DNA from: Clostridiales bacterium
GTDB lineage: Bacteria > Bacillota > Clostridia > Peptostreptococcales > Anaerovoracaceae
NCBI GenBank assembly: GCA_009785435.1
Contig: WQWG01000029.1
Span: forward strand, 1 to 7,905
DNA: 7,905 nucleotides
Direction: 5' to 3'
The notes under the pieces were generated by a model that worked only from the letters and a program-made list of their open reading frames with translations, did no database searches and was not told where the DNA came from. This document shows, one piece after another, positions 1-5,309 of this stretch (positions within the stretch are counted from its first letter, which is position 1; each line of letters begins with the position of its first letter). Made by a program: the position numbers and the translations under genes.

Positions 1-32
1 AGAGTGAATTTGAATTCCATATTAAATTTTGC

Positions 33-61
33 TTGACCTTATAAAAAAATGGTGGTACTAT
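33..61 (+). promoter_or_regulatory. sigma-A promoter of recA
   Basis: TTGACC (33-38) and TACTAT (56-61) are separated by exactly 17 nt, which fits a vegetative promoter. Transcription would start near 67-70, so the LexA box at 70-81 sits on the start site and the mRNA leader is about 30 nt long. Read from sequence; the start site is inferred. Confidence 0.8.
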
Positions 62-69
62 GATAAAAA

Positions 70-81
70 GAACAAATGTTC
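70..81. promoter_or_regulatory. LexA/DinR SOS box in front of recA
   Basis: GAACAAATGTTC matches the Gram-positive LexA (DinR) operator pattern GAAC-N4-GTTC with perfect half sites. It lies directly downstream of the -10 element, where bound LexA would block transcription initiation. This predicts that recA is induced by DNA damage through RecA-stimulated LexA cleavage. The ATG at 76 lies inside this operator and ahead of the ribosome binding site, which argues against using it as the start codon. Confidence 0.85.
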
Positions 82-99
82 ACAAGTCGGAGGTTAAGA

Positions 100-1173
100 A
101 TGAATATAAATAAAGAAGAAAAAAACAAAGCGCTTGATGCGGCATTGGCTCAGATTCAAAAACAGTACGGGCGCGGTGCCATCATGAAGTTGGGTGATGA
201 AGGCGCAAAGATCAATATAGCAGGCATACAGACAGGAGCGGTCAGCCTTGATATTGCGACAGGGATCGGAGGGGTTGCGCGTGGCAGGATTATTGAGGTC
301 TTTGGGCCTGAATCGTCGGGCAAGACAACGATTACATTACATATCGTAGCGGAAGCCCAGAAAGAAGGTGGCAAAGCTGCTTTCATCGATGCGGAACATG
401 CGCTCGACCCGGAATATGCGAAGAGACTGGGTGTAGATGTTGACGAGCTTCTTGTTTCACAACCCGATACAGGGGAGCAAGCCCTTGAAATCTGTGAAAT
501 GCTTGTGAGAAGTGGGGCGTTGGATGTGATCGTAATCGACTCTGTTGCCGCGCTTGTTCCGAGAGCCGAGATTCAGGGCGAGATGGGGGATAGCCATGTC
601 GGCCTCCATGCCAGATTGATGTCACAGGCGCTTCGCAAACTTGCAGGAGCCATTAATAAATCCAACACGTGCGTTATATTCATCAATCAGTTGCGTGAAA
701 AAGTCGGAATCATGTTTGGAAACCCCGAAGTAACGACAGGTGGAAGAGCGCTCAAGTTTTATTCGAGCATGAGGCTTGATGTGAGAAAGATTGAAAACAT
801 CAAATCGGGCGAAGAGGTACTGGGCAACAGGACAAGGGTCAAGGTTGTCAAGAACAAGTTGGCGCCTCCATTTAAACAAGCTGAATTTGATATTATGTAC
901 GGCATGGGCATTTCAAAGGAAGGCGACATTCTTGACTGTGCTGTAACGGCGCAAATCGTTGAGAAAGCCGGTTCGTGGTACAGTTATGACGGAAACCGCA
1001 TCGGGCAAGGCAGAGAAAACGTGAAGAACTTTCTGGCGGAAAACAAGAACATCCTTGAAAAAATACAACAAGAGCTTTTGAAATCTGTAAAATCTGCAGC
1101 GCCGACCGAATCGACGGAACCTGTAGCGCCTTCCGAACTCGCCGTCGATGAAGACGGGGTCGTGATTGAATAG
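100..1173 (+). CDS. recA: Recombinase RecA
   Basis: This is the DNA-dependent ATPase that forms filaments on single-stranded DNA, catalyses strand exchange in recombinational repair and triggers LexA self-cleavage. The 357-residue product is full length. Visible motifs are the N-terminal GAIMKLG segment (26-32), Walker A GPESSGKT (69-76), the catalytic-glutamate segment FIDAEHALD (95-103), Walker B LDVIVIDS (141-148) and the DNA-binding loop 2 region starting [10 protein letters not shown] (194) and ending near GGRALKFY (221). The last 30 residues are acidic and variable, as usual for RecA. I chose the ATG at 100 because GGAGG at 89-93 precedes it by 6 nt; the in-frame ATG at 76 would add eight residues and lies within the LexA box. 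No convincing terminator follows, so some read-through into the ribosomal unit is possible. A recA gene directly upstream of rplU is not the order I know from Bacillus. Confidence 0.98.
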   Translation: MNINKEEKNKALDAALAQIQKQYGRGAIMKLGDEGAKINIAGIQTGAVSLDIATGIGGVARGRIIEVFGPESSGKTTITLHIVAEAQKEGGKAAFIDAEHALDPEYAKRLGVDVDELLVSQPDTGEQALEICEMLVRSGALDVIVIDSVAALVPRAEIQGEMGDSHVGLHARLMSQALRKLAGAINKSNTCVIFINQLREKVGIMFGNPEVTTGGRALKFYSSMRLDVRKIENIKSGEEVLGNRTRVKVVKNKLAPPFKQAEFDIMYGMGISKEGDILDCAVTAQIVEKAGSWYSYDGNRIGQGRENVKNFLAENKNILEKIQQELLKSVKSAAPTESTEPVAPSELAVDEDGVVIE

Positions 1174-1207
1174 TGACAGAGAAGATAATCTGTTATAAAA
1201 AAACAAT

Positions 1208-1236
1208 TTGACATAACAATGCTTGTATGATATCAT
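1208..1236 (+). promoter_or_regulatory. Strong promoter of the rplU-rpmA unit
   Basis: A consensus TTGACA (1208-1213) is followed after 17 nt by TATCAT (1231-1236), with a TG dinucleotide at 1228-1229 making an extended -10. This is the best-matched promoter of the window and fits a highly expressed ribosomal operon. The predicted start near 1243 leaves a leader of about 80 nt before rplU. Confidence 0.8.
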
Positions 1237-1242
1237 TTATGA

Positions 1243-1313
1243 CTGTAAGCCGCACAGAATGGGTTTTGTAAATGCGAAAGCTACCTTATGATGGCGAGAC
1301 TGGATAGAGGAGG
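1243..1313 (+). ncRNA. Structured rplU leader, candidate L21 autoregulatory element
   Basis: The 5' leader can fold into an extended hairpin. GTA(1245-1247) pairs with TAC(1282-1284), GC(1249-1250) with GC(1280-1281), CGC(1251-1253) with GCG(1274-1276), and ACAGAA(1254-1259) with TTTTGT(1264-1269), closing a TGGG loop; A-rich bulges lie on the 3' side. GGAGG for rplU follows at 1309-1313. Many Bacillota have an L21 leader in this position by which the ribosomal protein represses its own mRNA. Position and fold agree, but I cannot score it against the Rfam model, so family membership is an inference. Confidence 0.5.
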
Positions 1314-1324
1314 TAAAATAGAGC

Positions 1325-1918
1325 ATGTATGCAGTAATTGAAACCGGAGGAAAACAGTATAGGGTTTCTCAGGGAGACGTAATCAGAGTTGAAAAACTAA
1401 AAGTTGAAACCGGAAACAGGATGGAATTTGACAAGGTGTTGGTGGTCGGAAGCGGCAGCAGCGTTCAGGTGGGTGCGCCTTACCTAGATGCAGCGAAAGT
1501 AGTTGGAAGTGTTGTTGAGCACGGCAAAGGTGAAAAGGTAATCATCTTCAAGTACAAAGCAAAGAAAGACTACAGAAAGAAACGCGGACACAGACAACCA
1601 TACACGATGGTTCAGATAGACGTCATTTCAGCAGACGGAAGCGTACCAAAAGCGCCGGTTAAAAAAGAAGCAGCGGTTAAAGAAGTTTCTGAAAGCGCAG
1701 ACGTTGCGAAGCAAGCGGATGAGCCTGTAGTGGCAAAGAAGCCCGCGGCGAAGAAAGCAACAGCAAAAGCAGACACTCCTGACGCAGAAAAAAAGCCTGC
1801 AAGGAAGCCTGCAGCAAAGAAAGCTGAAGCAGACGCAGACAAGCCCGTCGCTGAAAAGAAGCCAAGAGCAAAGAAATCCGTAGCAAAAGAAGAAACAGTA
1901 GAAAAAACGGAAGAATAA
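1325..1918 (+). CDS. rplU: 50S ribosomal protein L21 with a long Lys/Ala-rich C-terminal tail
   Basis: L21 binds 23S rRNA in the large subunit. Residues 1-104 are a complete L21: the start MYAVIETGGKQYRVSQGD, the VGAPYLDAAKV segment and the signature KKRGHRQPYTMVQI (85-98). Typical bacterial L21 ends there, at about 100-105 residues. Here the frame continues for 93 more (about 105-197), built almost only of Lys, Ala, Glu, Pro, Val and Asp. It contains three imperfect copies of an (A/E)KKPxAKK-type element, around 137-145, 155-166 and 177-185. The tail resembles histone-H1-like disordered basic tails; its function is unknown. GGAGG at 1309-1313 lies 11 nt before the ATG, a rather long spacing. 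rpmA starts 50 nt downstream and is probably co-transcribed. The identification of the core is certain; the tail is clearly in frame and not a separate gene. Confidence 0.97.
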   Translation: MYAVIETGGKQYRVSQGDVIRVEKLKVETGNRMEFDKVLVVGSGSSVQVGAPYLDAAKVVGSVVEHGKGEKVIIFKYKAKKDYRKKRGHRQPYTMVQIDVISADGSVPKAPVKKEAAVKEVSESADVAKQADEPVVAKKPAAKKATAKADTPDAEKKPARKPAAKKAEADADKPVAEKKPRAKKSVAKEETVEKTEE

Positions 1919-1968
1919 TAAACGGTTATTTTATATAGCTATTTGATACAGCAAGGAGGTGTTTTTCC

Positions 1969-2229
1969 ATGGCGAGTAAAAAGGGAGTAGGCAGTTCGAA
2001 GAATGGCCGCGACAGTCAGTCGAAACGACTGGGCGTAAAGAGAGGCGATGGCCAGTACGTAAGTTCCGGAAGCATTCTGGTTAGACAGAGAGGAACGAAG
2101 TTCCATCCCGGCAATAACGTGGGCATTGGCGGAGATGATACATTGTTTGCAACAATAGATGGAAACGTCAAATTCGAGCGATATGATAAAACAAGAAAGC
2201 AAGTAAGCGTATATCCAAAAGAAGCCTAA
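1969..2229 (+). CDS. rpmA: 50S ribosomal protein L27, without the Prp-cleaved extension
   Basis: L27 lies at the peptidyl-transferase centre, where its N-terminus reaches the tRNA ends. The 86-residue product is complete: it starts [20 protein letters not shown], contains [21 protein letters not shown] and [10 protein letters not shown], and ends [11 protein letters not shown]. In most Firmicutes L27 is made with a short extra N-terminus (a NLQFFA-like motif) that is removed by the protease Prp, encoded between rplU and rpmA. Neither exists here: the ATG is preceded by AAGGAGG (1953-1959) at 9 nt, the in-frame codons upstream do not encode the motif, and the gap to rplU is 50 nt. Translation therefore yields a near-mature N-terminus directly. 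A terminator follows immediately. Confidence 0.98.
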   Translation: MASKKGVGSSKNGRDSQSKRLGVKRGDGQYVSSGSILVRQRGTKFHPGNNVGIGGDDTLFATIDGNVKFERYDKTRKQVSVYPKEA

Positions 2230-2233
2230 ACAT

Positions 2234-2258
2234 AAGCCCCTTGATAGGGGCTTTTTTT
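2234..2258 (+). terminator. Intrinsic terminator after rpmA
   Basis: AAGCCCC (2234-2240) and GGGGCTT (2247-2253) form a 7-bp GC-rich stem around the loop TTGATA, running into a seven-T tract at 2252-2258. It closes the rplU-rpmA transcript and separates it from obg, which therefore needs read-through or its own promoter. I see no convincing promoter in 2259-2300. Confidence 0.92.
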
Positions 2259-2304
2259 CGACTTGTTATTTTTTCGCATATCGTATTTGATGAAAGGGAA
2301 CGAC

Positions 2305-3591
2305 ATGTTTGTTGACAGAGCTAAGATTGATATTAAATCCGGAAAAGGCGGGGATGGTTGTGTTTCGTTTCGGAAAGAACCGTATGTGCCGGAGGGTGGT
2401 CCCGACGGTGGAGACGGCGGTAAGGGTGGAGATGTCATTTTTATGGCGGACAATAGTCTAAGAACCCTTATGGATTTTCGGTATAAAAGAAAATATGAAG
2501 CGGAAGACGGCCAAAATGGCATGAGAAAGAAATGCTATGGGAAAAACGCAGAAAACCTGATCATAAAAGTACCACCCGGAACGATCGTCATTGACGAAGC
2601 GTCAGGACATGTCATGAAAGACCTGGTCAAACATGGCGACAGCATTGTTGCGGCCAAGGGTGGAAAGGGCGGCAAAGGAAACGTTCATTTTAAAACCGCG
2701 GTCAGGCAGGCACCGAACTTTGCCGAAGCAGGAAGCTTCGCAAAAGAGCGGAAGATCGTGTTGGAATTAAAACTGATTGCGGACGTAGGTCTTGTGGGCT
2801 TTCCAAACGTTGGTAAATCAACGTTTCTTTCCGTTTCTACGAGCGCGAAGCCGAAGATCGCAAACTATCATTTTACGACGATCACACCAAACCTTGGTGT
2901 GGTAGAGATATTTGATACAAGCTTTATCATGGCAGACATTGCGGGAATCATTGAAGGCGCCCATGCAGGTGCCGGTTTAGGCCATGAGTTTCTCAAGCAT
3001 ATCGAACGGACGAAACTTTTGATTCATGTTGTGGACATATCGGGCAGCGAGGGCAGGGATGCAATCGAAGATTTTGAAAAAATAAACAAAGAGCTTACGT
3101 TATACAATGAAAGGTTGGCGAAAAGACATCAGATCGTCGTTGCGAATAAAATGGACCTCATCAATGAAGACGATGAACGATATATCAAGTTTAAAAAACA
3201 TGTAGAAGCACAAGGCTTTAAAGTATTTCCCGCCTCCGCTCCGATTCATCTCGGTGTGCATGAAGTTCTTGCGGAAGCCGCCGCACAGCTTGACGTATTA
3301 TCAAAAATGGAAGAAGAAGAGGTTTACGAATTTTTTGATTTTGAACAAGATGCGCGGGACGAAACCTATAAAAATATCTATGCTTCAAAAGACGGGGACG
3401 TCTTTATCCTCACAGGCAAACAGCTTGAGAAGATATTCAACTCCACGAACTTCAATGATATGGGTTCGCTCAGATACCTCCATAAATATATCGAAAAAAG
3501 CGGAGGGTTGGACAAACTCAAAGAAATAGGCCTTGCAGATGGCGATACCGTCAGGATCAAGAACTTTGAGTTTGAATACTTTGACGATTAG
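2305..3591 (+). CDS. obg: Obg family GTPase (ribosome assembly and stress)
   Basis: Obg (ObgE/CgtA) is an essential GTPase that binds the 50S subunit late in assembly and links ribosome status to ppGpp, growth and, in Bacillus, sporulation and stress. The 428-residue product has all three parts. The glycine-rich Obg fold is at about 1-158 (VPEGGPDGGDGGKGG, later KGGKGGKGN). The GTPase domain has G1 GFPNVGKS (165-172), the G2 region TTITPNLGVV, G3 DIAGIIEGA, G4 NKMD (281-284) and G5 SAP. A C-terminal OCT domain covers about the last 85 residues and ends NFEFEYFDD. The ATG at 2305 is preceded by AAAGGGA (2293-2299) and gives the usual family start MFVDRAKI; an ATG at 2290 and a TTG at 2263 are in frame but would add non-homologous residues. 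In Bacillus spo0B lies between rpmA and obg; it is absent here, as is common in Clostridia. The stop lies 6 nt from the convergent regulator's stop. Confidence 0.98.
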   Translation: MFVDRAKIDIKSGKGGDGCVSFRKEPYVPEGGPDGGDGGKGGDVIFMADNSLRTLMDFRYKRKYEAEDGQNGMRKKCYGKNAENLIIKVPPGTIVIDEASGHVMKDLVKHGDSIVAAKGGKGGKGNVHFKTAVRQAPNFAEAGSFAKERKIVLELKLIADVGLVGFPNVGKSTFLSVSTSAKPKIANYHFTTITPNLGVVEIFDTSFIMADIAGIIEGAHAGAGLGHEFLKHIERTKLLIHVVDISGSEGRDAIEDFEKINKELTLYNERLAKRHQIVVANKMDLINEDDERYIKFKKHVEAQGFKVFPASAPIHLGVHEVLAEAAAQLDVLSKMEEEEVYEFFDFEQDARDETYKNIYASKDGDVFILTGKQLEKIFNSTNFNDMGSLRYLHKYIEKSGGLDKLKEIGLADGDTVRIKNFEFEYFDD

Positions 3592-3597
3592 TATATC

Positions 3598-4359
3598 CTA
3601 CAAATCGACTTTATAGGATGTTACTTTGCCCACATAGTCGATGTCAGCAAACGAACTGATGATCAAAATTTCTGAATTTTTGTCATCCGGAATCAATAAA
3701 ATTTTATCGTGTACAAAAAATACTCTCCTTAACGTGAGTATTTTTCTATTTCCCGGGTAAAAAGCAATGATATCACGGTCTTTTAAAAGCTCTGTTCTGG
3801 TCGTTATGATGTACAAAAAGGAATGCATTGGAATATTGGGAGCCATAGCGCCATCTCCAAGAAACGCTGTAAGCAGTTCACCATTGTTGTCTTTTGTGAC
3901 GCCGCCACTCTCGACCGTGATGGTCTTGACCAAGTCTTTAACGATGTCAACGCTCCCCTCTTTGACGTACTTACTGGACATTTCAATCGTAGTCAAAATA
4001 TCCATTTCTCTCAAATGAGCCAACGCGCTTTCGCTGATGGGTTCTTCGTCTTGCGATTTACAGAGCGTTTCAAGCATGACTTTATTCAGCTGCGATGACG
4101 CAAACATATACTCCTTGATGACCTCCGGCGCTTTTTCGAGATATCCCTGAAAAATCAGCTTAGACTGTTCTTTTGAATCACAAGCTTTCGCCAAAATCAT
4201 GGAGACTTCCGGTGTCGGTGGTGGAAGTTTTCCGTTTTTCAATTGGGATATGTAAGATGGTGTTATCGAAAGACCGAGATCGGCGCATCGCTTTGTTATT
4301 TGCCTGAGCGACAATCTGCTTTTATCGATCATATTGCTGAGCATTTGGGCGTAGTTCAC
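3598..4359 (-). CDS. XRE-type HTH regulator with a degenerate S24 (LexA/CI-like) C-terminal domain
   Basis: A probable DNA-binding transcriptional regulator of 253 residues. Residues about 14-60 form a helix-turn-helix (LSLRQITKRC..., recognition-helix region TPSYISQLKNGK), followed by a helical linker to about 150. The last 90 residues resemble the LexA/CI S24 fold: DGAMAPNIP (169-177) aligns with the [G/D]-S-M-x-P-x-I motif around the catalytic serine, KDRDIIAFY (193-201) with the GDIV strand, and LTLRRVFF (208-215) with the VTLKR segment carrying the catalytic lysine. The nucleophile position is Ala171 and the lysine position is Arg211, so self-cleavage looks impossible. The domain may serve for dimerisation or ligand sensing instead. 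I prefer the GTG at 4357-4359 because GAGGT precedes it by 8 nt; the ATG at 4374 adds five residues but has no good ribosome binding site. The HTH is clear, the S24 relation is my motif alignment, and the target genes are unknown. Confidence 0.85.
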   Translation of the reverse strand: MNYAQMLSNMIDKSRLSLRQITKRCADLGLSITPSYISQLKNGKLPPPTPEVSMILAKACDSKEQSKLIFQGYLEKAPEVIKEYMFASSQLNKVMLETLCKSQDEEPISESALAHLREMDILTTIEMSSKYVKEGSVDIVKDLVKTITVESGGVTKDNNGELLTAFLGDGAMAPNIPMHSFLYIITTRTELLKDRDIIAFYPGNRKILTLRRVFFVHDKILLIPDDKNSEILIISSFADIDYVGKVTSYKVDL

Positions 4360-4449
4360 GTGTAAATACCTCATTTATTTCAATTTCCAATGTTTGCGGC
4401 TGAATGCCGGATACATCATATGGTATGCATGCTGTTGAATATCTCCTTA

Positions 4450-4478
4450 AATATACCATTAATAGTGCGCTTAGTCAA
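4450..4478 (-). promoter_or_regulatory. Sigma-A promoter of the HTH regulator
   Basis: On the minus strand TTGACT (4478-4473) and TATATT (4455-4450) are separated by 17 nt. Transcription would start near 4443, giving a leader of about 84 nt to the GTG start. The leader holds a short hairpin, CGGC-ATTCA-GCCG (4397-4409), and a 14-codon open frame (4419-4375, MMYPAFSRKHWKLK, then stop) lacking a ribosome binding site. Confidence 0.75.
4455..4466. promoter_or_regulatory. Imperfect palindrome within the regulator's promoter, possible operator
   Basis: ACCATTAATAGT is a 12-bp inverted repeat with one mismatched pair (AC-y-ATTAAT-r-GT). It fills most of the spacer between the -10 and -35 of the minus-strand promoter. 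A regulator of this type commonly represses itself from such a site. Autoregulation is inferred from position alone, and short AT-rich palindromes occur by chance. Confidence 0.35.
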
Positions 4479-4504
4479 ATGAAATATTGTGAAAAATTTA
4501 GCTT

Positions 4505-4533
4505 TTCGAATAAAAATAACAATCCGCTAATAT
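4505..4533 (+). promoter_or_regulatory. Weak candidate promoter of the LytM-like gene
   Basis: TTCGAA (4505-4510) and TAATAT (4528-4533) are 17 nt apart. The -10 is good but the -35 is poor, so either an activator or a different sigma factor may be involved. The region 4479-4560 is very AT-rich and other placements are possible. Confidence 0.3.
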
Positions 4534-4566
4534 CTTTAATATCATGAAGATAGAGGAGGGGTTTAG

Positions 4567-5067
4567 ATGGAAAAATTATTCAAGCAGATCGGAATATGCA
4601 TCATCATTTTGCTTACGGTCATGGTGCTACGGGATTTAAATATTTCTACGGTCAATCGATTTCTAGAGATTGGTTCACAGCAGATTTCAAGAGATTACAC
4701 GCTGGACGATATGATGGTTTTTGGAGCAAGAGCCGTTGAAACAGTGCGGGGCGCTCAGGCTGTGATGGTAAGCGGGGTAGCTCCAAGCAGGGAAATTCGG
4801 TTTGGCGAACCGATTGATGTGATGGCATCAGGGCCGGTTTCACAGGTATTTGCCGTATCGGGGGGAACAGTCATAGCGGTCGGCGAAAATGAGGAGCGTG
4901 GAAAATACATTCGCATCGCGCATGGCAGAGAAGCGGAGAGCGTGTATGGAAACTGCAAAGTCATCTTTGTCAGGCCGCTTGAACGCGTGAGAAAAGGGCA
5001 GGTCATCGCTGAATTCGACAATGATAATGAACGGGATTTTTATCATACGCTGCTGCACTTGCGATAA
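4567..5067 (+). CDS. Membrane-anchored protein with a degenerate LytM/M23 domain (SpoIVFA-like)
   Basis: The 166-residue product has one N-terminal membrane segment (about 8-22, IGICIIILLTVMVL), a linker, and a beta-rich extracytoplasmic domain at about 78-150. The latter follows the LytM/M23 pattern: EPIDVMASG, VFAVSGGTVIAVG, GKYIRIAHG, SVYGNC, then RVRKGQVIAEF. M23 peptidases bind zinc through H-x3-D and H-x-H. Here an Asp (84) is kept in PIDVMA, but the paired His and the H-x-H motif are absent and the chain ends soon after, so it is probably not an enzyme. SpoIVFA and SpoIIQ of sporulating Firmicutes are comparable membrane-tethered proteins with non-catalytic LytM domains, and spoIVFA lies upstream of rplU in Bacillus. 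A sporulation role is therefore a hypothesis only. GGAGGGG (4555-4561) precedes the ATG by 5 nt. The gene is divergent from the HTH regulator, which might control it. Confidence 0.75.
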   Translation: MEKLFKQIGICIIILLTVMVLRDLNISTVNRFLEIGSQQISRDYTLDDMMVFGARAVETVRGAQAVMVSGVAPSREIRFGEPIDVMASGPVSQVFAVSGGTVIAVGENEERGKYIRIAHGREAESVYGNCKVIFVRPLERVRKGQVIAEFDNDNERDFYHTLLHLR

Positions 5068-5085
5068 AGCAGTGCTTTATATTTT
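5064..5085 (+). terminator. Possible AT-rich terminator after the LytM-like gene
   Basis: ATAAAGC (5064-5070) and GCTTTAT (5074-5080) form a perfect 7-bp stem with an AGT loop, followed by ATTTT. The stem overlaps the stop codon TAA at 5065-5067. It has only two GC pairs and a short T run, so termination may be leaky. Confidence 0.4.
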
Positions 5086-5119
5086 GTCACATTTCTGTAA
5101 TAAAAATACAAAATTTTGA

Positions 5120-5148
5120 TTGCATTTGTAACCCAAATGAGGTATAAT
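5120..5148 (+). promoter_or_regulatory. Promoter of the BspA-like surface protein gene
   Basis: A consensus -10 TATAAT (5143-5148) is preceded after 17 nt by TTGCAT (5120-5125). Transcription would start near 5155, giving an unusually long leader of about 155 nt to the ATG at 5310. Confidence 0.7.
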
Positions 5149-5185
5149 AAATAAAAAGGATATTTTGCAATTCATTTACAGATGA

Positions 5186-5290
5186 GAAAGCAGTAGCTTT
5201 CACCAAATTGGTCGGCCACTTTCACTAAATCATAGATTTAGGAAAGTTCGACATAAGGTCTGCTTGCAAATCACTTCGTGATTTGAGCAG
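5186..5290 (+). promoter_or_regulatory. Three consecutive hairpins in the 5' leader of the surface protein
   Basis: Hairpin 1: GAAAGC (5186-5191), loop AGTA, GCTTTC (5196-5201). Hairpin 2: ACTTTC (5218-5223), one bulged A, CTAAATC (5225-5231), loop ATA, then GATTTAG (5235-5241) and GAAAGT (5242-5247), giving 13 bp. Hairpin 3: CTGCT (5260-5264), a TG bulge, CAAATCAC (5267-5274), loop TTC, GTGATTTG (5278-5285), AGCAG (5286-5290), also 13 bp. A near-perfect palindrome ACCAAATTGGT (5202-5212) lies between hairpins 1 and 2. Hairpin 3 ends 8 nt before the AAGGAG at 5298-5303 and no T tract follows, so none of these is a terminator. The GAAAG/CTTTC elements of hairpins 1 and 2 could also pair with each other, allowing alternative folds. 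I do not recognise a known riboswitch class. Confidence 0.6.
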
Positions 5291-5309
5291 CACCATTAAG
5301 GAGACCGCG

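Noticed and set aside
76..99. Eight-residue N-terminal extension of RecA from the ATG at 76
   Set aside because: This ATG lies inside the LexA box and has no ribosome binding site; the ATG at 100 has a well-spaced GGAGG.
1174..1195. Stem TGACAGA/TCTGTTA after recA as a terminator
   Set aside because: The stem is AT-rich with a G-T pair and is followed by A residues instead of a T tract.
1612..1842. Minus-strand open frame rich in Ala and Phe opposite rplU
   Set aside because: It is the antisense reading of the repetitive Lys/Ala tail, with no ribosome binding site or promoter of its own.
3595..3619. ATCCTA...TAGGAT hairpin as a shared terminator between the convergent genes
   Set aside because: Six AT-rich pairs with a 13-nt loop and no T run on either side; it lies mostly inside the regulator's coding sequence.
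4416..4448. Four-codon leader peptide (MHTI) with AAGGAG upstream, before the HTH gene
   Set aside because: The predicted transcript starts at about 4443, so the AAGGAG would be mostly absent from the mRNA.
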